NCBI GenBank assembly: GCA_965278985.1
Contig: OZ257131.1
Span: 1,550,001 to 1,614,000 of the forward strand
Reading direction: 5' to 3'
From: CAISIP01 sp965278985
GTDB taxonomy: Bacteria; Pseudomonadota; Gammaproteobacteria; Burkholderiales; Burkholderiaceae_C
DNA length: 64,000 nt
Under the pieces are notes generated by a model. The model was given only the letters and a program-made list of their open reading frames with translations, did no database searches and had not been told where the DNA came from. The position numbers and the translations under genes were made by a program. Positions within the stretch are counted from its first letter, which is position 1. Each line of letters opens with the position of its first letter. Of the stretch, positions 51,653 to 60,786 are shown one piece after another.

Positions 51653-53440
51653 TCAGCCCAATTCCCAGGCCGCCGGCACCGGCACCATCATCTCCAGCGC
51701 GCGCTGGCCATAGGCCTTGCCCTGCGGGTCGATGCGCATGGATGCCATGCCGCCACCGCCCAGCGCCTCCTGCAGCAGGAAGTTGAAGGCCAGCAGGCCT
51801 GGCGCCTCGTAGCGTTGCACCTGGCCCGCCACGGTGCCGCGGAAGTGTTCCGCCAGGCGCTCGGGCGTGAGCCAGGCGCGCAGGTGCGGCAGGTACTCCG
51901 CCTTGCGGCAGTAGATGGCGATGTTGGAAGAGTCTCCCTTGTCGCCCGAGCGCGCATGGGCCAGTGCGCGCAGCGGCACATCGACCATCGCGCCCTGCGC
52001 AGCGACGCCTTGCGGCAGCTCGCGCTGCGGTGCGACGTAGCCTCCGTCGGCCGGAATATCCACCGCGAAGGCCGCGTCCTGCCCGACCTGCACGCGCACG
52101 GCCAGGTCGGCCTTGGGCACGAAGAAGGTGTAGAGCCGCACCACGGGCGTAGGCTTGGGGCGCCCGCCGATCAGCCCGGCCGTGCCTTGTGCGAAGCCCA
52201 GGCCGACCGAACCCAGCTCGCGCGCGAACAGGCCCAGCGCCTTGGCGTCGTCGTGCTCCACCACCAGGCGCATGACCACTTCCCGCGTATGGCGCGTGCG
52301 AGCGTCGTGCAGGTAGCTTGCCTCGCCGCCCAGCGCCTCCACATGTGTACGCCTGAAACCGGGCAGCTTGCGGCGCGCGAAGGTAGCCTCTGCGCGCGCA
52401 ATCAGCGCCTGCGCACTGCGCTCGGCCTTCGCGACGGCGTCGGTGCCGATGATCACGGCCATGGCCACCGCGCGGTAGCCGTCCTGGTAGGTGGCGGACA
52501 CCTTGTAGTCGGTGGTGGGCGCACGCCCCTTTGCGCCACTCACGCGCACGCGGTTTGCATCCAGGGCCTCCAGCCGCACCGCGGAGAAATCCGCCACCAC
52601 ATCGGGCAGGATGTAGGCGCCCGGGTCGCCCACTTCGTAGAGCACCTGCTCGGCCACGCTGGCGGTGGAAATCAGGCCGCCGGTGCCCGCGGGCTTGGTC
52701 AGCTCGAAGCTGCCGTCCGCGCGGCAGTCGGCGATGGGGTAGCCGATGTCGTGCCAGCCTTCGACCTGCTCCCAGTCCGTGAACACGCCGCCCGTGGCCT
52801 GCGGGCCGCATTCCAGCACATGGCCCACGAGGCTGCCGGCGGCCAGCAGGTCGTAGTCCGTGGCATTCCAGCCGAACTCGTACATCAGGATGCCCAGCGC
52901 CAGCGCACTGTCGGCGCAGCGGCCCGTGACCACGATGTCCGCATCCTGCCCCAGCGCCTGCGCGATGGGGATGGCGCCCAGGTAGGCGTTGGCGGTAAGC
53001 AGCTTCGCAGGCAATGGTTCGCCACTGACCCATTCCCTGGTGCCGGCCTCGCGCAATGCATCGATGCGTGGCAGCAGGTCGTCGCCCGTGACGACGGCCA
53101 CGCGCAGATCCAGCCCCAGCTCGGTGCACAGCGCCTCTAGCGCGGCCTTGCAGGCCTCGGGGTGCACACCACCGGCGTTGCTGACGATGCGGATCTTCTT
53201 CTCGGCGATGGCAGCCAGATGCGGCTTCAGGTAGGCCACGAAGTCGGCCGGATACCCCGCGTGCGGGTCCTTCATGCGCGCCCGGGCCAGCAGCGACATG
53301 GTCACTTCGGCCAGGTAATCCATCATCATGTAGTGCACGCCCGCGCCGAGCATCTGCTCCACGCCCATGGGGCTGTCGCCCCAGGCGCCGGCGGCGCCGC
53401 CGATGCGGACCACGCGGTCCGTCGCGCCAGCCGTGCTCAT
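51653..53440 (-). CDS. AtuA-like protein (acyclic terpene utilisation, DUF1446)
   Basis: AtuA of Pseudomonas is encoded with the citronellol/geraniol pathway; its biochemical role is unclear. The 595-aa protein matches the family in length and layout: RIGGAAGAWGDSPMG at the start, DIVVTGRCADSALALG, TGGVFTDWEQVEGWHDIGYPIAD and a C-terminal part with ARSGDKGDSSNIAIYCR. It is last in the operon with an enoyl-CoA hydratase, acyl-CoA dehydrogenase and CoA transferase; the same association occurs elsewhere. No carboxylase subunits (AtuCF) are present. Confidence 0.85.
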   Translation of the reverse strand: MSTAGATDRVVRIGGAAGAWGDSPMGVEQMLGAGVHYMMMDYLAEVTMSLLARARMKDPHAGYPADFVAYLKPHLAAIAEKKIRIVSNAGGVHPEACKAALEALCTELGLDLRVAVVTGDDLLPRIDALREAGTREWVSGEPLPAKLLTANAYLGAIPIAQALGQDADIVVTGRCADSALALGILMYEFGWNATDYDLLAAGSLVGHVLECGPQATGGVFTDWEQVEGWHDIGYPIADCRADGSFELTKPAGTGGLISTASVAEQVLYEVGDPGAYILPDVVADFSAVRLEALDANRVRVSGAKGRAPTTDYKVSATYQDGYRAVAMAVIIGTDAVAKAERSAQALIARAEATFARRKLPGFRRTHVEALGGEASYLHDARTRHTREVVMRLVVEHDDAKALGLFARELGSVGLGFAQGTAGLIGGRPKPTPVVRLYTFFVPKADLAVRVQVGQDAAFAVDIPADGGYVAPQRELPQGVAAQGAMVDVPLRALAHARSGDKGDSSNIAIYCRKAEYLPHLRAWLTPERLAEHFRGTVAGQVQRYEAPGLLAFNFLLQEALGGGGMASMRIDPQGKAYGQRALEMMVPVPAAWELG

Positions 53441-54252
53441 GGCTGCCCTCCCGCTTCCGCGACCCAGCGCGGAGGCCTTTTCTCGTTGAAGGCAGCCAGC
53501 CCCTCACGCGCATCCGCCGTGTTCGAAGCGACCGCGATCTGCGTCTCGGCGAAGGTCAGCGCTTCGGTGAAGCCCATCCATTCCATCGCGGCAATCGCGT
53601 ACTTGCCGCGCTGCAGCGCCACGGGCGACATCTGCGCCACGCGCTGCACCAGCGCGTCCACGCGCGCATCGAGCTCGGCGTAGGGCACCACCTCGTTGGC
53701 GATGCCGATCTCCTTGGCGCGTGCGGCGTTGATGAGGTCGCCGGTGAGGCACAGCTCGTTCACATACCGCGGCGCGATCATGCGGCGCAGGTAGACCAGC
53801 ACCTGCATCGGGAACACGCCCACCTTGCCCTCCGGCAGGCCGAAACGCGCATGGTCGGCCACGATGGCCATGTCGCACAGCGCCATCAGGCCCATGCCAC
53901 CGGCCACGCAGGCACCGTTGATGCGCGCGATCAGCACCAGGCCGCATTCGCGTGCGACCCGTGCCAGCCGGCCGAAGTCGGTGGTGGGCTCGGAGGCGCC
54001 CTCGGTGAAGACGCCGGTACCGCGCGTCAGGTCCGCGCCGGCACAGAAGGCTTTCTCACCCTTGCCCGTCAGCACCACGGCGCGCAGGCCGGGCATGGTG
54101 GCCGCCTGCCTCAGCGCCTGGGTGATGCCGTCGATGACATCGGGATTGATCGCGTTGCGCCGCTCTTCGCGGTTGATGAAGATCCACAGCGCAGCACCGC
54201 GGCGTTCGGTGAGGATCACAGGCGCGGAGGCTTGGTCGTGGTTGTCTGCCAT
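53437..54252 (-). CDS. Enoyl-CoA hydratase/isomerase family protein
   Basis: This 271-aa crotonase-fold enzyme is expected to hydrate an enoyl-CoA. It has INREERRNAINPDV, GKGEKAFCAGADL (oxyanion hole part), INGACVAGGMGLMALCDMAIV and GLPEGKVGVFPMQV with a Glu in the catalytic position. It overlaps the AtuA-like gene by four bases (ATGA), which suggests translational coupling. The natural substrate cannot be read. Confidence 0.9.
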   Translation of the reverse strand: MADNHDQASAPVILTERRGAALWIFINREERRNAINPDVIDGITQALRQAATMPGLRAVVLTGKGEKAFCAGADLTRGTGVFTEGASEPTTDFGRLARVARECGLVLIARINGACVAGGMGLMALCDMAIVADHARFGLPEGKVGVFPMQVLVYLRRMIAPRYVNELCLTGDLINAARAKEIGIANEVVPYAELDARVDALVQRVAQMSPVALQRGKYAIAAMEWMGFTEALTFAETQIAVASNTADAREGLAAFNEKRPPRWVAEAGGQP

Positions 54253-54263
54253 TGGGTGTCCTC

Positions 54264-55436
54264 TCAATACGATTTCGGAAGCCCGAGTTCGCGCTCGGCG
54301 ATGAAGTTCAGGATCATCTCGCGCGACACCGGCGCCAGCTGCGTGGCCACCATCTCGCGGAAGTAGCGTTCCACGTGGTATTCGGCGGCGTAGCCCATGC
54401 CGCCATGCGTGCGGATCGCGCGGTCGCAGGCGTGGAAGCCCGCGTCCGCCGCCAGGTACTTGGCGGCATTGGCCTCGGCGCCGCAGGGCTGGCCGCTGTC
54501 GTAGAGCTGGGCCGCATGCAGCGTCATGAGCTCGGCCGCATACAGCTCGGACCAGCACTCGGCCAGCGGATGCTGGATGGACTGGTTCTTGCCGATGGGC
54601 CGGCCGAAGACCACGCGCTCCTGCGCGTAGGTGGCGGCCTTGTCGAGTGCGCGGCGGCCCATGCCGATGACCTCGGCGGCGTTCAGGATGCGCTCGGGGT
54701 TCAGGCTGTCGAGGATGTAGCGGAAGCCCTTGCCCTCCTCCCCGATGCGGTCCGTCACGGGAACCTCCAGGCCGTCGTAGAAGGTCTGGTTGGAGTTGAC
54801 CGCATGCCGGCCCATCTTGGGGATCTCGGTGATCTTGACGGTGGCCGGGTCCATGTCGGCGAAGAACAGCGTGAGGCCGTCCGTCGGTTTGGCGCATTCC
54901 TCGATGGGCGTGGTGCGGGTCAGCAGCACCACCTTCTGCGCTTGCTGCGCGGTGCTGGTCCAGATCTTCTGGCCGTTGATCACGTACTTGTTGCCATGGC
55001 GCACGGCGCGCGTCTTGATCTTGGTGGTGTCCAGGCCCGCGTCGGGCTCGGTCACGCCAAAACAGGCGCGGATGTCGCCGGCGATTACACCCGGCAGCCA
55101 GCGCTGGCGCTGGTCGTCGCTGCCGTGCTTGACGATGGAATGCAGGCCGAAAATGTTGATGTGGATCGTGGAGCAGGCGGCGAAATAGCCGGCCGAGGCG
55201 CCCACGGTCTGCATCATGATCGCGGCCTCGGTCACGCCCAGGCCGGCGCCGCCAAACTCGGTGGGCATGGCAATGCCCAGCCAGCCGCCCTCGGCAATCG
55301 CCTTGGCGAATTCATGGGGAAAGCGGTGCTCGCGGTCGCACGCGCCCCAGTAGTGGTCGTCGAACTGGTCGCAGATCTCGCGCACGGCGTCGCGCAGGGC
55401 GACCCGCTCGGGGGTGTTGGCCAGGGCTTCTTGCAA
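54264..55436 (-). CDS. Acyl-CoA dehydrogenase
   Basis: This flavin enzyme oxidises an acyl-CoA at the alpha-beta position. The 390-aa protein has an N-terminal helical domain, the middle FGVTEPDAGLDTTK and KIWTSTAQQAQK, and the C-terminal RIRTHGGMGYAAEYHVERYFRE. The start is TTG at 55436 (LQEALANTP), since AAAGGAG precedes it by six to seven bases and no in-frame ATG lies nearby; longer in-frame starts would lie inside the CoA transferase gene. The substrate class is uncertain. Confidence 0.9.
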   Translation of the reverse strand: MQEALANTPERVALRDAVREICDQFDDHYWGACDREHRFPHEFAKAIAEGGWLGIAMPTEFGGAGLGVTEAAIMMQTVGASAGYFAACSTIHINIFGLHSIVKHGSDDQRQRWLPGVIAGDIRACFGVTEPDAGLDTTKIKTRAVRHGNKYVINGQKIWTSTAQQAQKVVLLTRTTPIEECAKPTDGLTLFFADMDPATVKITEIPKMGRHAVNSNQTFYDGLEVPVTDRIGEEGKGFRYILDSLNPERILNAAEVIGMGRRALDKAATYAQERVVFGRPIGKNQSIQHPLAECWSELYAAELMTLHAAQLYDSGQPCGAEANAAKYLAADAGFHACDRAIRTHGGMGYAAEYHVERYFREMVATQLAPVSREMILNFIAERELGLPKSY

Positions 55437-55474
55437 GATATCTCCTTTGGGTCGTGAGAGGGTGCGCTGGCGGC

Positions 55475-56668
55475 TCAGGGGGTGCCGCGGCGCTGTTGGA
55501 GTTCGGCCAGCACCTCGTCGGTGTCGGCACCATGCCGGGGTGCGAGGCGCCGGATGGTGGCGGGCGTGCGGCTGAAACGCACCGGGAAACGCGCCACCTT
55601 GAGCGCGCCCTCGGTGGGATGTTCCAGCGTGTCGAAGAGGCCCACGGCATTCAGGTGCGGGTCCGCGAACAGGTCCTCGATGGAGTTGACGGGCGATACC
55701 GGAATGTCGGCCGCCTCCAGCTTCGGGACCCACTCGGCATTCGTGAAGCGTGGCAGGTGCGCCTCGATGAAACGCCCCATGTCCTCGGCATGCTGCGTGC
55801 GGGCCTCCTGGTCGCGGAAACGCGGGTCGCTGTCCACCAGGGTAGGCATGTCCACCATCGCCGAGAAGGCGCGCCAGTGCTTGTCGGTGTAGACCACCAG
55901 CGAGAGGTGGCCGTCCTTGGTGGCATAGGGTCCGCGGATGCGCGACAGCAGGCGCTTGTAGCCCATGGGCCCCAGCGGCGGCACGAAGGCACCGCCGCCC
56001 ATGTGGTCGGCCAGCACGAACTGCGCCATGGTCTCGAACATCGGCACCTCCACCTCCTGGCCTTCGCCCGTGGCCTGGCGGTGGTGCAGCGCGCCGAGGA
56101 TGGCGATCACGAGGTATAGGCCCACCACGCGGTCGCAGATGTTCACGGGTGCGTACTTGGGCTTGCCGTCGACGGCATGGAACAAGCCCGAGATGCCCGC
56201 GGCGGCCTGCATCAGATCGTCGTAGACGGCCTTGCCCGCGGAGGGCCCACCCGAGCCGTAGCCCACCGCCGAGCAGTAGACGATGGACGGGTTCACGGCG
56301 CGGATCGCCTCGTAGCCCAGCCCCAGACGCGCCATGGCCTGCGGGCGCACGTTGCTGACAATCACATCCACGTCACCGGCCAGTTCCAGCAGCGTGGCGC
56401 GGTCCCCGGCATTCTTGAGGTCCAGCCGCACGGAGCGCTTGTTGCGGTTGGCCTGCAGGTACATGGGCCCCATGCCGGGGTTGCGGAAGGGCCCGATGTT
56501 GCGCATCGAATCGCCCACAGGCTGCTCCACCTTGATCACATCGGCCCCCAGGTCGCCAAGGATCTGCGTGGCCGCCGGGCCCATGATCACCGTCGTGAGG
56601 TCCAGCACACGCACGCCGTGCAACGGGCCGTGGCGATCCGCGGCAGCTGCTTCTCCAGTCTCCGTCAT
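55475..56668 (-). CDS. Class III CoA transferase (CaiB/BaiF family)
   Basis: These enzymes move CoA between carboxylic acids. The 397-aa protein has the family start GVRVLDLTTVIMGPAATQILGDLGADVIKVEQP, NRNKRSVRLDLK, and later YDDLMQAAAGISGL with the catalytic Asp in the usual place. It overlaps the 2-hydroxyacid dehydrogenase gene by four bases and leads into the acyl-CoA dehydrogenase gene. It probably activates the pathway substrate by CoA transfer. Confidence 0.92.
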   Translation of the reverse strand: MTETGEAAAADRHGPLHGVRVLDLTTVIMGPAATQILGDLGADVIKVEQPVGDSMRNIGPFRNPGMGPMYLQANRNKRSVRLDLKNAGDRATLLELAGDVDVIVSNVRPQAMARLGLGYEAIRAVNPSIVYCSAVGYGSGGPSAGKAVYDDLMQAAAGISGLFHAVDGKPKYAPVNICDRVVGLYLVIAILGALHHRQATGEGQEVEVPMFETMAQFVLADHMGGGAFVPPLGPMGYKRLLSRIRGPYATKDGHLSLVVYTDKHWRAFSAMVDMPTLVDSDPRFRDQEARTQHAEDMGRFIEAHLPRFTNAEWVPKLEAADIPVSPVNSIEDLFADPHLNAVGLFDTLEHPTEGALKVARFPVRFSRTPATIRRLAPRHGADTDEVLAELQQRRGTP

Positions 56669-57732
56669 GTCATCTCCGTCTCTTCGGTACTGCGTGCCAG
56701 GTCAGGGAATGCTGCGTGCAACCGCTGCAGGAACAGCGGCCAGACGGCAGGGTTGCGCAGCTGCGGCGGCCGTTGCCCGGCCAGCGCCTGCAGGATCTGC
56801 CGTACCGCCGACTCGGCCGCGTCCGTGCGCGATTCGCGGGTGGCGCCCGCGATGTGCGGCGTGACGATCACGTCGTCGCGCTGCAGCAGCGGGTGCGACA
56901 GCGGTGGCGGCTCTTCGTCCCACACATCGATGCCCGCCCCGGCGATGCGCCCGTCCTGCAACGCGGCCGTCAATGCCGCCTCGTCGTGGATGCCGGCACG
57001 TGCTGTGGTGATGAAGTAGGCATGGGGCTGCATGCGCGCGAACTCGGCAGCGCCCACCAGAGCGCGCGTGCGCTCCGACAACGCGCAACAGACCACCACA
57101 TAGTCGGCCTCGGCCATGACGGTGGCGAGTTCCACGCGTTGCGCACCCGCCTGCGCCATGGCGGCCGCATCCACATGGAAGCTGCTGGCCAGCACGCGCA
57201 TGCCGAAGGACTGGCTGCACAACGATGCCAGAGCGCGGCCCACATTGCCGAAACCCACCAATCCCAGCGTGCGGCCCTGCAGGTTATGGCCCACGAAGCG
57301 GCTGCGGTCCACCCCGGCCTCGCGGCGCATGTGGCGATCCGCCTCCACCATGCGTTTGCCCAGTGCGAGCATCAGGCCCAGCGTGTGTTCCACCACGGCC
57401 TGCGCGTTCGCGCCACCGCTCTGGTTGACCACGGCGATGCCGCGGCGCGTGCATTCCGCCAGGTCCACCGTGTCATACCCGGCGCCGATGGTCGAGACCA
57501 CAAGCAGCTGCGGCATGCGAGCCAGCAGCGCCGGGCCGGCCATGTACTGCGCGGCCACCTCGTGCATGCCCGAGGTCACCTGGTAGACATGCGCTTCCCC
57601 CAGGCACTGGGCGACCGCGCGGGCATCCATCTCCGGCGTGATGCCGGTCAGCACCACACCCGCTTCCGCGAGCCGCTGCGCGAACACCGGCAGGCCGTAG
57701 CGGTTGACGTAGAGGGCCCTGCGTGTTGTCAT
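56665..57732 (-). CDS. D-2-hydroxyacid dehydrogenase (NAD-dependent)
   Basis: The 355-aa protein belongs to the D-isomer 2-hydroxyacid dehydrogenase family. It has the Rossmann site LGLVGFGNVGRAL, the catalytic Arg in TTARAGIHDE, the Glu in DVWDEEPPP and the His in VTPHIAGAT. It reduces a 2-oxoacid or oxidises a 2-hydroxyacid; the exact substrate is open. I used the ATG at 57732, because a TTCAAA-17-TCTAAT promoter would put the transcript start right at it. An ATG three codons earlier (57741) is the alternative. Confidence 0.87.
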   Translation of the reverse strand: MTTRRALYVNRYGLPVFAQRLAEAGVVLTGITPEMDARAVAQCLGEAHVYQVTSGMHEVAAQYMAGPALLARMPQLLVVSTIGAGYDTVDLAECTRRGIAVVNQSGGANAQAVVEHTLGLMLALGKRMVEADRHMRREAGVDRSRFVGHNLQGRTLGLVGFGNVGRALASLCSQSFGMRVLASSFHVDAAAMAQAGAQRVELATVMAEADYVVVCCALSERTRALVGAAEFARMQPHAYFITTARAGIHDEAALTAALQDGRIAGAGIDVWDEEPPPLSHPLLQRDDVIVTPHIAGATRESRTDAAESAVRQILQALAGQRPPQLRNPAVWPLFLQRLHAAFPDLARSTEETEMT

Positions 57733-57739
57733 CGGCGCC

Positions 57740-57768
57740 ATTAGAACACAAATGTACGGACATTTGAA
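57740..57768 (-). promoter_or_regulatory. Candidate promoter of the CoA-transferase operon
   Basis: On the minus strand TTCAAA (57768-57763) and TCTAAT (57745-57740) are separated by 17 bases. The start would fall at about 57733-57732, so the message could be leaderless. The operator at 57750-57765 lies between the two boxes. Confidence 0.6.
57750..57765. promoter_or_regulatory. Candidate GntR operator, left arm
   Basis: AAATGTACGGACATTT is an imperfect-centre palindrome (AAATGT-N4-ACATTT). It lies in the spacer of the leftward promoter. The same motif occurs upstream of the rightward operon at 58746-58773, and the GntR gene sits between them. Shared binding is inference. Confidence 0.7.
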
Positions 57769-57859
57769 GACACCGAGGCGGTGGCTGGCCCGAGGCCGCC
57801 CTGCGCCGGACCTCTGTATCATTTTTGAAGCCTGCACGCTCCCTTCGCATCCCACATTC

Positions 57860-58612
57860 ATGAAATCCACCGAAGCCCCCTCCACCCCCCGTTACCAGGC
57901 CGTTGCGCAGGCGCTGATGCGCGACCTGGAGAAGGGCAAGTTCAAGGTGGGCACGCTGTTTCCTACCGAGATGGAGATCTGCGAGCGCTTCGGCATCTCG
58001 CGCCATACGGCGCGCGAGGCCATCCGGCGGCTCACCGATGCGGGCCTGGTCACGCGGCGTGCCGGCATCGGCACCACGGTGAAGGCCCAGGCCGTGCAGG
58101 CACGCTACAGCGCCAGCGTCTCCGACCCCGGCGAGCTCATCGCGTTCACGCACCAGACCCGGGTGGACCTGCTGGCTTTCGACCGCACCGAGATCAAGGG
58201 CGAGCTGGCCGAGATCCTGCCCGATGCGGTCGGCCAGACCTGGCCGCGCTTCAAGTTGCGCCGCTTCGTGGCCGACTCGGACGAACCCATCGCCTATGCC
58301 GAAATCCTCGTGCAGCCGCAGTTCGAGGCCATCCGCGAAAAGATCCACCAGCCCGGCGCGACGGTGTACGGGCTCATCGAGGAGCTGCGCGGGGCGCCTG
58401 CCGCCGAGCTGATGCAGGAGATCAGCTGCATCGCCCTGCCCCGCCCCATCGCCACCCTGTTGGGCGCCCGCGCAGGCACCCCGGCGCTGCGCGTGTTGCG
58501 CTACTACCTGGGTGAACACGACGAGCTGCTGTCGGTGGCCATCAACACCTATCCGCGCGAACGCTTCAAGCTGCGCACGCGCTGGCGGCTGGACGGCCCG
58601 CCCAAGGTCTGA
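57860..58612 (+). CDS. GntR family transcriptional regulator, HutC/UTRA type
   Basis: The 250-aa protein has an N-terminal winged helix-turn-helix (RYQAVAQALMRDLEKGKFKVGTLFPTEMEICERFGISRHTAREAIRRLTDAGLVTRRAGIGT) and a C-terminal UTRA ligand-binding domain (ARYSASVSDPGELI to the end). UTRA members respond to small effectors such as sugars or urocanate-like acids. It lies between the divergent operons, and repeated palindromes in both promoter regions suggest it represses both. It is transcribed rightward from the divergent promoter region; whether it also controls itself is unknown. Confidence 0.92.
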   Translation: MKSTEAPSTPRYQAVAQALMRDLEKGKFKVGTLFPTEMEICERFGISRHTAREAIRRLTDAGLVTRRAGIGTTVKAQAVQARYSASVSDPGELIAFTHQTRVDLLAFDRTEIKGELAEILPDAVGQTWPRFKLRRFVADSDEPIAYAEILVQPQFEAIREKIHQPGATVYGLIEELRGAPAAELMQEISCIALPRPIATLLGARAGTPALRVLRYYLGEHDELLSVAINTYPRERFKLRTRWRLDGPPKV

Positions 58613-58618
58613 TCCCCC

Positions 58619-58641
58619 GGCGGCGCCCACACGGCGCCGCC
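58619..58641 (+). terminator. Stem-loop after the GntR gene
   Basis: GGCGGCGCC and GGCGCCGCC are perfectly complementary and flank a short loop, seven bases after the GntR stop. There is no T run, so it is a possible but not typical terminator; it may instead be an RNA-stability element. Confidence 0.4.
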
Positions 58642-58721
58642 CCATCCCCTCCGGTGCATGGTGGCATCGCCGTCTTGCGAGGGCGATGCACACGCCCACG
58701 CATCCCACCGGCAATCCCGCA

Positions 58722-58750
58722 TTGACTTCGCGCCGCCGTGCTGATAATGT
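58722..58750 (+). promoter_or_regulatory. Promoter of the rightward catabolic operon
   Basis: TTGACT at 58722-58727 and TAATGT at 58745-58750 are separated by 17 bases; GATAAT at 58743-58748 is an overlapping alternative (15 bases). The match to the -35 consensus is good. The operator at 58746-58773 covers the -10 box and the start. Confidence 0.7.
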
Positions 58751-58773
58751 CCGTACATTAAATGTACGGACAT
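58746..58773. promoter_or_regulatory. Candidate tandem GntR operators, right arm
   Basis: AATGTCCGTACATT and AAATGTACGGACAT abut and together form a 27-28 bp inverted repeat. Each half resembles the left-arm operator. They overlap the -10 region of the rightward promoter, which fits repression by steric block. Evidence is sequence repetition and position. Confidence 0.78.
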
Positions 58774-58819
58774 GTGCCATGTCCGGATGCCTCGTCCCCC
58801 ACCTATTACTGGAGACTCC

Positions 58820-59797
58820 ATGCAGATTCCGCGCCGCCACGCCCTGGGCATGATCACTTCCGCCCTTGCCGCCGGCTTCCCGCTGGCAGGCCGCGCCCAG
58901 GCGTACCCCAACCGCCCCATCACGGTCATCATTCCCTATCCGCCGGGTGCCTCCACCGACCAGGTGGGCAGGCTGGTGCAGCAGCGCATGGCGCTCAACA
59001 ACAACATCACGGTGATCGCCGAGAACCGCGGTGGCGCGGGCGGCAACCTGGGTTCGGCCTACGTCGCGAAGTCGCCGCCGGACGGCTACCGCGTGCTGCT
59101 GGCCACGCAGCCCATTCCCACCATCAACCCGTTCCTCTACAAGGACATGGGATTCGACCCGAACAAAGAACTCACGCCGCTGACCGCCGCCGTCAACGCC
59201 GTGGTGTGCATCGTGGCCCATCCTTCGCTGCCAGCCAACAGCATCGCGGAGCTGATCGACTACGGCAAGAAGAACCCCGGCGTGCTTAACTACGGTTCGG
59301 CCGGCGCCGGCACGCCGCAGCACATCGGAGGACTGCTGTTCGCGCAGCGCGCGGGTTTCGACCTCACGCACGTGCCCTACAAGGGCGGCGGCCCGATGGT
59401 GGCGGACCTCGTGGCCGGCCACATCAAGCTGGGCATCGTGACCTTGTCCACCGTGAAGGCCTTCATCGCCGACAAGAAGCTCAAGGTGCTGGCCATCGGA
59501 GAGAAGACACGCTTCGTGGGCGCCCCCGACATTCCCACTATCGCCGAGACATTGCCCGGCTTCGAGCTGACGACCTGGCTGGGCTTCTTCGGCCCCGGCG
59601 GCCTGCCTCAGGAGCAGATCAACTACCTCAGCAAGGCCATCATTCAGGCGCTGAACCACGAGGAAGTGAAGTCCAAGCTCATCGAGCTGGCGCTGCCGCT
59701 GCGCGCCGAAGGGCCCGAAGCGCTGGCAAAGCTGGTCAAGGCGGATCAGGAGGCCTACGGCCGCATCATCCGCGAGCACAAGATCACGGCGGAGTGA
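58820..59797 (+). CDS. Bug/TctC-type tripartite tricarboxylate receptor
   Basis: Bug proteins are periplasmic receptors of tripartite tricarboxylate transporters, numerous in Burkholderiales, that bind carboxylates such as tartrate-, citrate- or dicarboxylate-like molecules. The 325-aa protein has an RR-type signal (MQIPRRHALGMITSALAAGFPLAGRAQA) and the family's start of the mature protein YPNRPITVIIPYPPGASTDQVGR, then NRGGAGGNLGSAYVAKSPPDGY and VPYKGGGPMVADLVAGHI. It precedes a second receptor. A TctA/TctB membrane pair is not present in the window. Confidence 0.88.
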   Translation: MQIPRRHALGMITSALAAGFPLAGRAQAYPNRPITVIIPYPPGASTDQVGRLVQQRMALNNNITVIAENRGGAGGNLGSAYVAKSPPDGYRVLLATQPIPTINPFLYKDMGFDPNKELTPLTAAVNAVVCIVAHPSLPANSIAELIDYGKKNPGVLNYGSAGAGTPQHIGGLLFAQRAGFDLTHVPYKGGGPMVADLVAGHIKLGIVTLSTVKAFIADKKLKVLAIGEKTRFVGAPDIPTIAETLPGFELTTWLGFFGPGGLPQEQINYLSKAIIQALNHEEVKSKLIELALPLRAEGPEALAKLVKADQEAYGRIIREHKITAE

Positions 59798-59807
59798 CGA
59801 GGCTCGC

Positions 59808-60779
59808 ATGGCACCGTCCGGCCTGGCGCGCCGCGCCCTGACCACCGCCGCACTGCTTGCCAGCGTGGGCCTGCCCGCGCTGGCGCAGTCCTACCCCTCC
59901 AAGCCCATCACCATCATCGTGCCCTTCGCGGCCGGTGGCGGCACGGACGTGGCCACACGCGCCGTGGCCGCCATCATGGGCAAGCAGCTCGGCACCTCCT
60001 TCGTCGTGGACAACAAGCCGGGCGGCAACAGCTTCATCGGCGCGCAGGCCGCCGCGCGCGCGGCGGCCGACGGTTACACGCTGTTCATGACCTCGCTGAC
60101 CACGCACTCCATCAATCCGCATGTGTTCAGGAGCCTGCCCTATGCGGTGAACGACTTCGTGCCCGTGGGTTTCCTGGCCGCGACGCTGCCGGTGCTGATC
60201 ACGCAGGCCGGCAACAGCGCCACCAGCGTGAAGGACGTGATCGCGCAGGCCGCGGGCAAGCCTGGCGGGCTGAACTTCGCGGTACCCAACGCTTCCTCGC
60301 GGTTCGCCACCGAGATGTTCGCTCTGCTGGGCAAGGTGCCAACCACATCGGTCAACTTCAACTCCACGCCGCAGGCGCATGCGGAGGTGGCTTCGGGCCG
60401 CGTGGACTACATCTTCGGCGACTTCTCGGCCGGCGGGGGCCTGATCGAGGCCGGCAAGCTCAAGCCGCTGGCCGTGGCGGGTGCGAAGCGGCTGTCGATG
60501 TTCCCGAATATTCCGACCATGGCCGAGGCCGGTTTGCCGGGTGTGGAGGTGGAGATCTGGGCCGGACTGTTCGCGCCCAAGGGCACACCTGCGGACGCCA
60601 TCGACAAACTCAACGCGGCGCTCAACACCGCGCTGCAGGACCCGCAGGTGCGCGAGATCTTCCGCAAGGGCGCACAGGACAGCCGAGCCATGACGCCGGC
60701 CGAGTTCGGCCAGTATGTGGACACGCAGTACCAGCATTGGGGCCAGATGGTGAAGACCTTGAAGATCCAGCCGGAGTGA
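59808..60779 (+). CDS. Second Bug/TctC-type receptor
   Basis: The 323-aa protein is a paralogue of the one upstream and shares the mature start YPSKPITIIVPFAAGGGTDVATRA, VVDNKPGGNSFIGAQAAARA and the second-lobe pattern. A hydrophobic signal (ALTTAALLASVGLPALAQ) is present but is a Sec-type one, unlike the RR-type of the first. Two differing receptors in one operon suggest two related ligands (inference). Confidence 0.87.
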   Translation: MAPSGLARRALTTAALLASVGLPALAQSYPSKPITIIVPFAAGGGTDVATRAVAAIMGKQLGTSFVVDNKPGGNSFIGAQAAARAAADGYTLFMTSLTTHSINPHVFRSLPYAVNDFVPVGFLAATLPVLITQAGNSATSVKDVIAQAAGKPGGLNFAVPNASSRFATEMFALLGKVPTTSVNFNSTPQAHAEVASGRVDYIFGDFSAGGGLIEAGKLKPLAVAGAKRLSMFPNIPTMAEAGLPGVEVEIWAGLFAPKGTPADAIDKLNAALNTALQDPQVREIFRKGAQDSRAMTPAEFGQYVDTQYQHWGQMVKTLKIQPE

Positions 60780-60786
60780 GCGCGGG

